Source: Miscanthus floridulus (taxonomy: Eukaryota; Streptophyta; Magnoliopsida; Poales; Poaceae). From it: a DNA stretch of 64,000 nucleotides. The translations under genes were made by a program, and so were the position numbers. Location of the stretch: NCBI RefSeq assembly GCF_019320115.1, contig NC_089591.1, forward strand, positions 24,592,502-24,656,501. The letters are read 5' to 3'. Positions 34,641 to 46,400 of this stretch are shown one piece after another. Below the pieces are notes generated by a model that was given only the letters and a program-made list of their open reading frames with translations, did no database searches and was not told where the DNA came from. How positions within the stretch are numbered: the stretch's first letter is position 1; every line of letters begins with the position of its first letter.

Positions 34641-35778
34641 TGATGGTCATTAACATCAATTATAAACCATCAATATAACTTGCATATGTACTTAATTCCA
34701 TCACCAAACATAGGTCTAGGGGTTTAAACTAATAAATTACATGAGTTTTGGTGAATCTATGTTTATAGGGGGATTTAATCAGAAAACCATCAAGGTGGAC
34801 CTACTCGTCAAAGTAAATCACGTTTATCCACGACAGTTGCGACTTGGGAACATTCTAGAAGACCCTAGAAGACTCTCCAACGAAGATGGGGACCATGTGT
34901 CAGTCTCTCCTTTCTACATCGGTTCTCCACCGCCTCCTAGATCGCATCTACACCGTCCTTTTAAGTCAGTTTGATCTGAGGGTCTAGAATTGACACTACC
35001 CCCTATATATAGCAGCCTCTACCCTCCTCCCTAGAGCCATCCTAAAACCTTGATTCATATCCTCCTCATCAGCATCAGAGCCAGCTATCAAGAGAAGATT
35101 AGTCATCCATGGGATCTAGTCTTGTATTAGAAATAAAGAGATAGAGTGTGAGGGAAGAGTTTGGAGGAAGTACCAGCTTGTCGGTGCTCTCTCCGCGGTT
35201 TGTACCCTAGCGGAATCAAGTTCTTCATGAGCTTACTTCTGAGATTTCTCTAGTAATCAACTTCAAATTCAAGTAAGTAACATGTTTATATTGTTCTTCA
35301 GGTTTGTGACACTTTTTGAGTACTTTAATCCTTGTCATTCCTGGGTTAAAGTAGTATTTGTAGTGTAAGCATGGTGCTTAGACTCGGTTACTCATAGATG
35401 TACCCTACATTTTGGATCAGTGGTAACTCATGAGGGTGACTCTTATAGACTCGTTGAATCTTCTGTAGTCCACCTCCCATTTGTAGGCCTAGCAGGATTT
35501 AGTTACTATAGGAAACATACTCTACCTATGTTTCCCTTAGTAATATCCCCAAAATTGAATAATAAAAGACATAACTTACCGAAGTCAGAACTAGAAGACC
35601 TTAGTGATCTCCATTATACTCTTGTTATCTTAAGTCTTGTTGCTACTCCGAATCAAGTTAGATGAGTTAATCTCACATGTTTCCCTATGGATGCGATACT
35701 TGGAATACTTCTAGGTTTAAGCTATAGCAGTATCCGTGCGCTTGCGGATTTACCTGTGTGCGTTAATAAATACCAACA
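34641..35778 (+). repeat. LTR of the Athila-like element
   Basis: The 1138-bp LTR runs from TGATGGTCATTAACATC to ATACCAACA. It holds a TATATATAG promoter near 35,005 and the ending CCGTGCGCTTGCGGATTTACC, which I associate with grass Athila LTRs. It directly abuts the interior of the SIRE-type copia integrase. No second copy lies in the window. Confidence 0.7.
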
Positions 35779-38700
35779 CTCAATCTAGGCCTTTCTTCAA
35801 GATGTAGCATTTGCATCCAAAAACCCAAAAGTATGTAATGTTAGGTTTTCTATCATTCAATAGCTCATAAGGTGTCTTCTCCAACATTGGGTGACAATAG
35901 AGGTGGTTGCTACAATAGCAAGCCATGTTGATTGCTTCGGCCCAAAATAAGTGACTAACATTGTACTCACTTAGCATTGATCTTGCCATGTCAATCAAAG
36001 TTCTATTCTTCCTCTCAACAAGGCCATTTGATTGTGGAGTGTACTTGGCCAAGAATTGATACCTAATCCTAAACTCATCACATAAATCTTCAATTCTTGT
36101 GTTCTTAAATTAACTAACATTGTCACTTCCCACTTTCTTGATGGTTGTTTCAAACTCATTGTGTATTCTCTTGACAAATGTCTTGAAGGTTGCAAATACA
36201 TCACTCTTGTCCACTAGAAGAATACCCAAGTATATCTAGTGTGATCATCCACTATGACAAATCCATATTTATAGCCACCAATACTAGCATATTGTATTGG
36301 TCCAAACAAGTCCATGTGCAATAACTCAAATGCCTTAGATGTGCTCATGATGCTCTTCTTAGAATGTGTGTTACCAACTTGTTTCCCCGCTTGGCAAGAG
36401 CTACATAGCTTATCTTTCTCAAATACTACATCCTTTAACCCTTTGACCCTTTGACCAAGTCATGCTTAATCAATCTATTGAGTTGTTTCATTCCAATATG
36501 ACCAAGCCTTCTATGCCATAACCAACCCATACTTGACTTAGTGAATAAACATGTTGATAATTGAGCTTCACTAGCAATGAAATCAACTAAGTATAGATTC
36601 TCATATCCAAAGCCTTTGAATATCAAGTTAGAGCAATCTACACTTATGATCTCTACATCATCAACTCCAAATATGCACTTAAATCCAAGATCACACAATT
36701 GAGCTACTGATAGCAAGTTGAAGTTCAAGATCTCTACTAGCAACAAATTGGAAATATTCAAGTCATTAGATATTGCAATCTTACCAAGCCTTTTGACCTT
36801 GCCTTTGCCATTATCACCAAATGTAAAAATATCAAATCCATTGTTGTTACTTGTGTTGATTGAATTAAACATTCTTGAATCACTAGTCATGTGTTGTGTG
36901 CACCCACTATCAAGCATCCAATGCCTTCCTTCAGCTTTATAATTGACCTACAAAAGAAGATCAATTCATTTTAGGTAACCAAACTTGCTTGGGTCCTTGA
37001 AGGTTAGTCACAAAGCTCTTTGGTACCCAAATGGCCTTCTTCTTTGGGCCCAACATGGATGTACAAACAAACTTAGCCTTCACACCATTGGCTGGTACAA
37101 ACTTAGCCTTCACACCATTGGCACCCTTAGTGAGCAAATAACAAGAATCAAACTTTATTGAGGATATATTAGCTTGTGATTTCTTGTTCTTGCAATCATG
37201 CTCTTTTGTGACCAACTTGCTTGCATATATAGTAATACCAACCATTGTTCTTCACAAAACTAATCTTGTGAGGAGCAAAGGTCGCCTTGCCCTTCTTGGG
37301 GGTATAGCCTAGTCCCTGTTTGAAAAGAGACACTCTTTGGCTATCCAAGCACATAAGCAAGCGATCCTCACCACCATAGGCTTTGTCTAAGACACGAGTG
37401 AGCTCATTGACCTCCATCTTGAGAGTCTCATTTTCCACCATAAGTGAGACATCACAAGTGAAACCATCACTCAAAGGTGAATTAGAAGTGGATGTGCTAA
37501 AGAAGGGTTAGTGGGAGCAACAATGATAGGCTCAGAGAAAGATTCATTAGTTAGATCACAAGTTGAGCCTACGTTACATGTTACAACAACCTTATCCTTA
37601 TCTTGCTCAAGGAGGGAGGAGTGAGCTTTTTCAAGCTTAGTGTGAGCTTTGCCAAGCTTCTCATGGGCTTCCACAAGACTCCCATGAGTGGCGTTGATCT
37701 CATCAAAGGATTACTCAAGAGTTTTACACTTGCGCAATTTTTTGCACTCCTTCCTCTTTGCCTCAAGACAAGTATGAGCTTGCTCTAACATATCCATGAG
37801 GTCCTCCTTTGAGTACTCCTCATCATCATCACTCTCACTCTCACTACCATCGCTCTCATCATATTTTACCTTGGTGGCCTTTGTCATGAAGCAAGTCGAT
37901 GGAGTGTCGAAGAGAGAAGGCTTGTTGTTGATGGCGATACTTGCAAGTGCCTTCTTCTTGGATGTCTTTTTATCATCATCACTCGAATCATTATCATTTG
38001 AAGAAGCATCACTATCCCAAGTCACCACATATGAGCCGCCCTTCTTCTTCTTCTTGAAGGTCATCTTCTTCTCTTTCTTTTCCTTCTTCTTCTTCTTCTC
38101 ATCCTCATCATTGTCACTATTGTAGGGACAATCTGCTACAACATGATCCTTGCTCTTGAACTTGTAGGATCTTCTCACTTGATCATTGTTCTTATAGTTG
38201 TCTCTTCTCTTTCTTGCACCATAGCCCTTCTTCTTCATCAATTTATCAAACTTGTGTACAAAGAGAGCCATAGCTTCTTCATTAAAGTCACTAGCATCTT
38301 CATATTCACTTGATTCTTCTTTCTTTGCTTTGCTCTTGTTCTTGGATGATGTGCTAGCCTTGAATGCCACACTCTTCTTCTCATCATTCTTCTCATCTTG
38401 GTCAACCATCTCCCTTTCCATACGGTATATCTCTTGTGTCATGACATCACTAGTACTTGGTTAGGGGTTACATCTTTCAATCATCTTATGATGATCAACC
38501 TTAATGTCTCAAATCTTAGAGGTAAGCACATCAAGAACCGATGAGAGACATCATCACCATTCACCTTCTCACCCAAGCTCTTCAAATCATTCACAATCAC
38601 TTAGAGCCTATAGAACATCTCCGGTATGCTCTCATCTTCCTTCATCTTGAAGCTTGTCAACTTATCCTTGAGGATGTACAACTTAGCACTCTTGATCATC

Positions 38701-39019
38701 GGTGTGCCCTCATAGGTCTCCTCCAATCCCTTCTAAAGTTCATTGGCATTCTCAAGATCCTTGATTTGCTCAAACACCTTTGAATCAATGGCATTGTAGA
38801 TGGTGTTGAGAACCATTGTATTGCATTGCTTGTTGGCTTGATCCTTCTCAGTGAGGTTGGTGGGATCAAGAATCACAAAGTCATTCTCCATCACATCACA
38901 CACCTTGTCATTGATTGAACCCAAATACATCTTCATCTTTCTCTTCCAATAATCATATGATGTGCCATCAAAGAACGGTGGTTTGCCCCACAACACTGGT
39001 TGAACACAACTTGAGCCAT
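35779..39019 (-). pseudogene. gag-protease-integrase of the SIRE/Opie-like copia element
   Basis: The likely ATG is at 39019 (MAQVVFNQ), with a frameshift soon after. The gag core then reads PPFFDGTSYDYWKRKMKMYL. The charged C-terminal part has lysine and aspartate runs. The CCHC knuckle has become SYKFKSKDHVVADC, with both leading Cys lost. A coiled coil lies near 37,620 (HEKLGKAHTKLEKAHSSLLE). The protease motif LDSGCTQHMTSDS at about 36,870-36,917 is intact. The pre-integrase HRRLGH follows, then an integrase with LLHMDLFGP, GSDN and QSNGLVERKN, so all three acidic residues are visible. A stop follows GSDN (GSDNVS). The frame ends at 35780. Several further frame breaks lie between the blocks. 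Confidence 0.85.
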
Positions 39020-39064
39020 CTTTTGAAACCGAAGGTTGTTAATCCTTGATTAACTGGTGGCTAT

Positions 39065-39077
39065 GGCTCTGATACCA
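39065..39077 (-). other. Primer-binding site of the copia element
   Basis: On the minus strand it reads TGGTATCAGAGCC, perfectly complementary to the tRNA-iMet 3' end. It lies two bases inside the LTR end at 39080. Confidence 0.9.
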
Positions 39078-39079
39078 CT

Positions 39080-41080
39080 TGAAAGGTCCTAAATGTCTAG
39101 AGTAGGGTGAATAGCCTAATAAAATCTCTACAAAATACTAGAGCAACTAGTTAGTCAATTACAAAGCGAAGCTTTCTGCTCTAGCTCCATTCAAAGGTTG
39201 CAAGCCACCTATTCCAACAATTCTAGTAGATTATGATCTCTAGGCACACACAAAAGCTATGTCACTAGTGCTACTCTAGTTGAGCTAGCTAGAGAACTAA
39301 TTAACACTAAAACTACTAACTAGCTAACTACACTAGTAATTAAACAACAAGCTACACAAGTATATCAACTAAAGTAAATACAAGGGATGAGATGAAGATT
39401 GATATACCGACCGTGGCATGAGACAATGTGAACACCAAGTGAAATAGCAATGAAAGCTAAGGGACAATTGACACCCAATTTTTATCCCAAGGTTCATGTT
39501 CATGCCAGCACGCTACGTCCTCGTTGTGAAGGCCGATTCACTTGGTGGTTCGCGAGCTAATTGGCATGATGCCAAGCCCTACACTAGGGTGCCTCAAGAA
39601 CCTACACAAGATGTGGGCACTCAACTTCATGAGCAATCCACTAGAAGTGCTTTTGGCTGCTCTGCTTGGGAATAAGCCCAAGAACCCCTCACAAATCCAC
39701 TAGGAGATAGCGACTGAACAATCACCAACTCGTGCCAACCTCCTCAAGCTGCTCCAAGCCATCTAGGTGTCAGCAAACACCAAGAGTAACAAGAAAATGG
39801 TAGCTCCAACGATCCCCAAGTGCCCCTAGGTATAATCACTCAAGCAATGCACTTTGGATCACTGCCAATCTCACTATGATGATGAATCATTGATAGAGAT
39901 GAGTGAGAGGTGTTTGCTTTAGCTCACAAGGATGTATCACTAGTGAAAATGTGTAAGGGAGTGAGCTAGAGCCGGCCCAAGTCTGTTTATAGAGCCCCCT
40001 TGGCTCAAAGAGCTGTTGGGCTCTTGGAGGACTGACCGGACCTGCCTGCACCATCTGGACTGGGCGCACCCAGTAGGGTATGGTCCTCAGATACATGCCA
40101 CATGTCGTCAGCTTTCAACCTCGATAGTTGATCTTCAACGGTCATTACTGCGTGTGCGCCTTGACTGCTCTGGACTAGACTCTCCTAGCTGGGTTCGGTC
40201 GCTTCCTCACATGTGAGTCCAAACACATCTAGAGAGCTTCCCAAGCACTAAGAAGCAACTACACACGATCCTCACCAAAAGATCAGACTTGCCTCTCTAA
40301 GGATTCGGTCGAAGCAAATTTCGCACCGAGAGCTCTAGGGCACTGTGGACTAGGTTCGGTGCACCCAAACGGACTCACTCGCAGAGTCCGGAGTACCCTG
40401 CATCGCCACGCATCCCACTCATCAATGTCGCTGCTCAACTGGACCCTCAGCGTCGGGTCTGATCACTCCACCTTGGTGGGTTTGGGGCCAACTCCGCGCC
40501 CATGGCCTAGGGTTGAGTCTGGACCGGACTCACCCCTTCAGGGTCTGGTCCTATCGAAGCCAGGGTCCGGCCCCTCTGCTCCTCCTCTTCCTTTTCTTTT
40601 TCTTTCACTTCAACCACTTCACCCTTTCTTCCAAGTTGCTAACCATAGTGTATAAATCATGTGCACGTGAGTTAGCATTTTTCCAAGCATTTTTCAATGG
40701 TTAATTGTTAGCACACTAGGTCCTAATGCATATGCATGTATGACTTCACCTAGTGGTACTTGATAACCGCTTAACCATGATTTCCCTATTCATAGTACGG
40801 CTATCTATCCTAAATACACTCACACCCTCTATGATGTATTGAGTGACAACACAAAAACTATTTGATACCTTTGCCTTAATCATCCTTGGTTTTTATTTTT
40901 TTCTCTTTCTTCTTTTCCAGGTTGGAGCACTTGATCATCTCTTTTGGTCACCTCTATCACCATGACCATCATCTAGCTCCACCACTTGGTATGTACCACC
41001 CTATCTCAAACACAACACTTGATGACAAGGGTTAGTACACTAGGTTTTGTCAATTAGCCAAAACCAAACTAGGGCTCTCA
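39080..41080 (-). repeat. 5' LTR of the SIRE/Opie-like copia element
   Basis: On the minus strand it begins TGAGAGCCCTAGTTTGG at 41080 and ends GGACCTTTCA at 39080, about 2.0 kb. The two 'GGTCCT/AGGACC' ends next to the primer site support the boundary. No gene is seen inside it. Confidence 0.8.
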
Positions 41081-41402
41081 ATGTTTGACTATGGGGTGAG
41101 CTCCCTAGCGAAGCTAAGGCACGAGGAAAGGGAACACAATGCCATGTTGGTCGTGGCACTCCAGTTCATGAGGCACGTCCACTAAGGGTTCTTTGACTCT
41201 GTCCTCGAACAGTCGCTGCTTCGAATGTCAGGCAAGGTGATTAGGGTTGTGCGACATGAGCTATTGCACATGTTGCATGGTGACGTTCAGCCTAGTCATC
41301 CCGATCGAGGACGTTGTGGAAGCTAGCCAAGCAGCTAGGCACCATCTATGCGAGTGACATGAATGCCACAATCACCGATGTTGTCATGCTGGATCCGTGA
41401 AC
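41081..41402 (+). other. Unidentified, partly coding-looking segment
   Basis: A frame starting at 41082 reads MFDYGVSSLAKLRHEEREHN, with LQFMRHVH and, after one TAA, GFFDSVLEQSLLRMSGKVIR. It then passes to HELLHMLHGDVQ. The frame ends before the Harbinger-like insertion. I do not recognise the protein. The right side of that insertion (42369-42433, ARWENKFLVNLKWIMAARF) might be its continuation. It could be a gene fragment or part of an unknown transposon. Confidence 0.3.
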
Positions 41403-41405
41403 TAA

Positions 41406-42365
41406 GGTGCTACTTGGTTGATGGGATGAAGTGGGATGTGGTGGGATGATCCTACCTTCAAGGGTGTTTGGTTGAGGGGCAGGGGGATAGGATCGCCTCT
41501 AGATGGGAATATTCTCGTACATTCAAAGATGACCCAGTCCCTAGAAATCGGAGGGATGGGGGCGTCCTCTCTCGAGCGCCGTTTCTACGGTCGCTGGTCA
41601 GTCTTCCTCTCTCCACGCATGCTACTCCATACTCCGGCTTGGGTGGCGTGGTAGGATGGGCAGCGAGACCGAGTGGCCGGCACGACACCCCGAGCGGCCG
41701 GCACGACACGCCGCCGAGCAAGCGACGCGGCAGAACCACCTGGGACGGGGCCAGATCCAGACAGGGGGCGTAGGGCGTCGGAGCGTCGACAAGCTACCCC
41801 ATAGGACTTTGGGCGTGAGGCGTGGAGGGCAGACGCGGAAGCTCCGGCGAGCTACTACACAGTGGAAGCGCCGACGAGCTCCTGCTTGGGGCACGTGTCC
41901 GTGACACGGCGGTGGCGCTTGCAGTACGTGACCTAGCGGTGGTGAGCTCGCCCACGGCTGGTGTGGAGGCGCGGCATTGAGGCTGTGCGTGGTCTGCAAC
42001 GGCGGTGGGATGTCCCGCGGTGGCGAGCTGGTGCGCTGCCGGCGTGGGGGCGCAGCGGTGAGGCCACGCGCTGTGTGCGGCGACGTAGGGCGCGATGGGG
42101 ATGCGGGCGGAAAGAAGCTTTTTTCTCAATATTTTTAATATAAAACAGAACAAAAAGATAAGGTTAGTTTAGAGATTGACATGTGGGTCCCAGTATAACA
42201 GTGTTTAACGGTGTCAAATACGTCCTCCATCCTATCATCCCTCCAACCAAACATAAAATGGGTCGGTCCCGTCCCTCCTCAACCAAACAGAAAATGGTTC
42301 CGTTCCATAAAAAGAACGGAGACAGGATCATTCCACTCTACCTTGACTCCTAACCAAATGCTACC
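41406..42365. mobile_element. Non-autonomous PIF/Harbinger-like element, 960 bp
   Basis: The element is flanked by TAA at 41403-41405 and 42366-42368. The termini are GGTGCTACTTGGTT on the left and, reverse complemented, GGTAGCATTTGGTT on the right. A 3-bp TAA/TTA duplication and ..TTTGGTT ends are typical of Tourist/Harbinger elements. The interior from about 41,640 to 42,110 is strongly GC-rich with ORFs on both strands, none of known family. It may hold captured host sequence. Confidence 0.65.
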
Positions 42366-42368
42366 TAA

Positions 42369-42673
42369 TAAGGCGCGGTGGGAAAACAAGTTTCTGGTCA
42401 ACTTGAAGTGGATCATGGCGGCACGTTTTCACTAGTGCAAGTTCCCAGTCACCCGTGGCCATGGATGTTGAATATTTACTTTGCTATCCTTGAGACTTCA
42501 TGCTTCGGATCGTTAGAATTCCCTACACTTACTAGTTTTGATTCACTAATCTATCCTGGTCTTTGAGAGCTATAATTGAATAAGGTTGAGTGTTTCTTCA
42601 TTATCCTCAAGTATATGAATGCACCAGCTTCCCAGCGGATCGAAGAACGGGGAGGCGGCGGCTCGTTATCATG
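42369..42673. other. Intergenic, no gene recognised
   Basis: Apart from the short possible continuation of the unidentified frame at its left edge, nothing is recognised in this 305-bp AT-balanced stretch. Confidence 0.5.
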
Positions 42674-42675
42674 TA

Positions 42676-43180
42676 CTCCTTGTCCCTAAATATACATCAT
42701 TTTCGTTTTGTGATAAACAACTTTGATTAAATATATATTAAAAATAGGGGCTCTTGTATTTTTGCTCCTACTTTGATGTGCAATTGTGATTTTGCCCTCG
42801 TTTTTCTAACTTTGTGATTTTGCTCTTCACTGTTAGCAAGTCAACGCGATTTTGCCCCTAGTCAATGGTCAAAACAAGGGCAAATTCACAAAGATAAGGG
42901 GCAAAATCGCGTTGACTTGCTAACAGTGAAGGGTAAAATCACATAGTTAGAAAAATGAGGGCAAAATCACAATTGCACTTCAAAATAAGGAGCAAGAACA
43001 CCAAAAACTCTTAAAAATATTAATATTTATGGTACATAATTAGTATTATTGAAAAGATCTATGAATCTAGGATTTTAATAAATTTGTTTCGAGATATAAA
43101 TTTTGTACGTATTTTTTATAAATCGAGTCAAACTTATGGTACGCATATCAACGACGACAGTTATTTAGGGACAGAGGAAG
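42676..43180. mobile_element. Stowaway-type MITE interrupted by another MITE
   Basis: It lies between TA dinucleotides (42674-42675 and 43181-43182). The termini are CTCCTTGTCCCTAAATA and its near-inverse TATTTAGGGACAGAGGAAG, the classic grass Stowaway pattern (CTCCCTCCGTCCC). Without the nested insertion it would be about 232 bp. Confidence 0.85.
42747..43010. mobile_element. Mutator-type MITE nested in the Stowaway element
   Basis: A perfect 9-bp target duplication, TTAAAAATA, lies at 42738-42746 and 43011-43019. The 264-bp element is almost wholly an inverted repeat whose arms carry TTGTGATTTTGCCC and GTTAGCAAGTCAACGCG. A 9-bp duplication indicates the Mutator superfamily. Its ends are related to those of the larger element at 50532-51752. 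Confidence 0.88.
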
Positions 43181-43182
43181 TA

Positions 43183-43399
43183 GAAAGAATATGGGCGCCT
43201 GCTACATTTCCCGTACGACCTTCTTGTGGAGGGAAAAGGAGACGTGGCCTGGTGCTACGCAGGAGGGCGGCAGGGCCTCGGTCCTTGTGCTTGAATATCT
43301 TGTTGAAGATGGTGGCGTCGCCCAAATCCACGTCGAGGCTGGCTCTGGTTTGACTCCTTGCGGGAGAGAAGAAACAGAGAGAGAGCACACGCAGCGACC
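43183..43399 (-). other. Exon-like segment left of the hAT element, unidentified
   Basis: GC-rich compared with its surroundings, and open in two minus-strand frames (for example SLDVDLGDATIFNKIFKHKD). I cannot assign it to any family. The hAT insertion at 43408 cuts it; the pre-insertion sequence would continue at 47181, where no coding signal is visible. Confidence 0.25.
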
Positions 43400-43407
43400 A
43401 CTGAGAG

Positions 43408-46400
43408 CAGTGGCGGAGCTTTTCAATTTTGACGCCTAGGGCCGCTATCAAAGCGTATATAGCGCTCGACGCTCGCATCGGGTAAAAATACCGCCCGCCC
43501 CTGGGTCTAATACCGATAGATAACAAAACTAGCTTATAAATACATAAGTAATAAGTTTAGATTATATCTTAATTCCATACTAAAATCCATAACATAATTG
43601 ATAGAAACATGAAAGTGGTTACAGAATTACCTAACTAATGATGGTTTGGATCGGCCTCGTCTATCATATATTCATCAAGAGCATCATATGAACCTGAACA
43701 TACATACAAATTAGTAATGTAATCCATAAAATACAATTGATCATTCGACAATGACAAGGAAGGTAGAAAAATATCAATGCAAGTATGCAACGTACCACTT
43801 GCTCTAGTTTGAGGTAATGGAGGTAACTTTTTCATCCGAGTCTTCAGTTCTTGAAAGTGATATAAAATATCTTCATCTTTGATCTTTGCAAGACATCCGC
43901 TCAATATAACAAATCATCCTATGATTCAACCATTCACCCCCCATCTTACTCCTCAACTCATTCTTGACAAATTTCATAGCTGAAAAGGCTCTCTCAACCA
44001 TGGCGGTCGCAACTGGCAAAGTCAAGGCTAAGACAACGAGACGATAAACCAATTGAAAAACTGTGTCTCTCAGATTGAACCATCTTAATAGCAAGATCTC
44101 CAAGGTTGTAACAATTAGCAAAATTAGAATCATTTCTCACATCACCAATGAATATGTCAATTTGTTCTCTAAGGCATAAAAGGTCATATGAGGAGAAGTC
44201 ATCTTTATAAATCTGAGCCAGCTCTAGTATTTTGGATCTATCATAGTTGGCAAAAGAATTCCTTGGATCTAGACAAGTAATGCATCTCAATAGTTGAGTA
44301 GACCTTTCAGCAAAGCGATTATTCATTTCCACAATAATCTTGTCATGCACCACATTAAATATTTCATACTTGAAATGGTGATAGTGAGTCACTAATTGCC
44401 CTCCTCGTCCCCTTGCGCGACCCCTAACAGTTAATGTGTCCTCCATATTTGGTACAATGATATTATGTAAGAGACAAAAGGCCTTTACCTCCTCAAATAG
44501 TTCTTCCCAACCATGCTCTCGTACCTCACTAACTTGTTCCAATGTTGTCCCAATCAATCCTACAGCAAGAACAATGTTCTGATCTTTCTTTTGCAAGCAT
44601 AGAGACAAATCATTAGTTTTTCCCAACAAGCGGATCATGAGATGCAAAACAAGCACAAATTCAAAGTTCTCCATCTGTTTCAACAAACCTGAAGCCACAT
44701 ATCTCTTGTCCCCATTAGTGGTATCCTCAGCCAAATTCTCTAGTACCTCTAGAATAGAATCCCACATGAGAAGAATTCGGCACAAGGTTTTATGATGCGA
44801 ACCCCATCGAGTATCCCCTGGCCGTGCAAGGTTGGTTTCTTGGTGTTTTCCTCTCCCTGAAAAAATCTCACCCCTCTCCAATTGGTTCACAAGATGCTCA
44901 TGGTGTTGTTGGGCCATTTGATCCCTTCTCTTACAAGAAGCATTGACATTGTTAACAATCAAAGTGGAGGTGTTAAAGAATTCAAAGACAGAAGAGCAAC
45001 ACTTGACAACAGAAACAACCACTAATTGCAATTGGTGTGCAAAGCAATGTATGTAAAAAGCATATGGGTTTTCATCTAATATCCGTCTTTGCAACCCATG
45101 AAATTCTCCCCTCATGTTTGATGCCCCATCATACCCTTGTCCACGCAATCTAGACATTGACAATCCATGGGATGCAAATAGACCATCCAAAGTATTCTTT
45201 AGAGACAATGATGAGGTGTCAGGAACTTCTTCAATGCCAAGAAATCTCTCAATCACTTCACCTCGTGCATTGACATACCTACATCAGCCATGAAAAACAG
45301 CAAGGATGACATTACAGTTCAAAAACAGCAAGGATGGCATTATAGTTTGCTCCTTAATTATAGCAAGCTAAACAGTACAAACTAACCTCAAAACGACGGC
45401 CATTTGCTCCTTAATAGATGCATCTCGAGCCTCATCGACAAGAATGGCAAAGGGCCTATCCCCAAGATCTGCTAGAATGGCTTTGGTGGTCAGCTCTGCA
45501 CAAGCTCTACATATGTCCTTCTGAATTTCTGGTGAAGTCATTTGATTGTGACGGAGCAAATTTGCCGCATTTTTATCCTTAGCTTTGTACCATTCTACCA
45601 TCTCTAAAAAGTTCCCCTTATTGCCTGAGCTAGAGGATTCATCATGTCCACGAAAAGCATGTGCTTGCAATAAAAGGAACCTTATCACTCCTAATATAAT
45701 GAGCATCCACCCTTTATATTCCTCCTCCGACTTCTTACCACCACGGTTCATCACATGTGCCACACTTTGCCTTTGATTTTTAAAGTCCTCATAAGCCCTT
45801 CTAGACTTATTGTGATCTATACCATTAGAATGGGCATCAATCAAATCACGCCCATCCTTCCATCCACGAAATCCATTAACCGTGAAAGCATCAACACCAT
45901 AATTTTCAGCTCTAGGTTGTTTAAAGAGATAACAATACAAACAAAATGCGGCGTCTTTGACAAAACTATACTCCAACCATGCATGATTGAACCATGCATC
46001 TTGAAATGATCTATTACGATTGCCTATCTTTCTTTTTGGATAAGCATGACCTTTTGGTTGGCATGGACCCTTTGAAATATAAGCTCTTCTAACTGCATCC
46101 CTTATGTTTGGGTCCATTTGATCAATCAGGTATCCGAAGCCCTAGGATCAGCAACAATATCATCGCTATTAGGAGTAACTTGGGGTTGGGGATTATTTTG
46201 CAAACCATTTGCATTGCTAGGTCCAGGTCCAGGTGGATCTTCTACTACTGCCTGCTGTAGGTGGTTCTTCTACTCCTACTGGTTCTTCGAAAATCGATGT
46301 TCCTTCTACTACTTCTGATTGTACTGATGCAGAAGGTTGGATTTGTGACACTGGTTGTATAATTGGTGTAGGAGCAGGAGAAAAAAAACATTTTAATGTC

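Larger units (their letters stand above)
35779..41080 (-). mobile_element. 5' part of a SIRE/Opie-like copia retrotransposon
   Basis: On the minus strand this starts with a 2-kb LTR (41080-39080), then a primer site, gag, protease and integrase, and it is cut off at 35779 by the Athila-like LTR. RT and RNase H are missing, as is the 3' LTR. Gag and integrase motifs and the LTR start TGAGAGCCCTAGTTTGG match the Opie/Ji group as I know it. Confidence 0.85.

Noticed and set aside
37796..38125. Serine-rich 109-codon plus-strand ORF
   Set aside because: Antisense of the Asp/Glu/Lys-rich copia gag tail.
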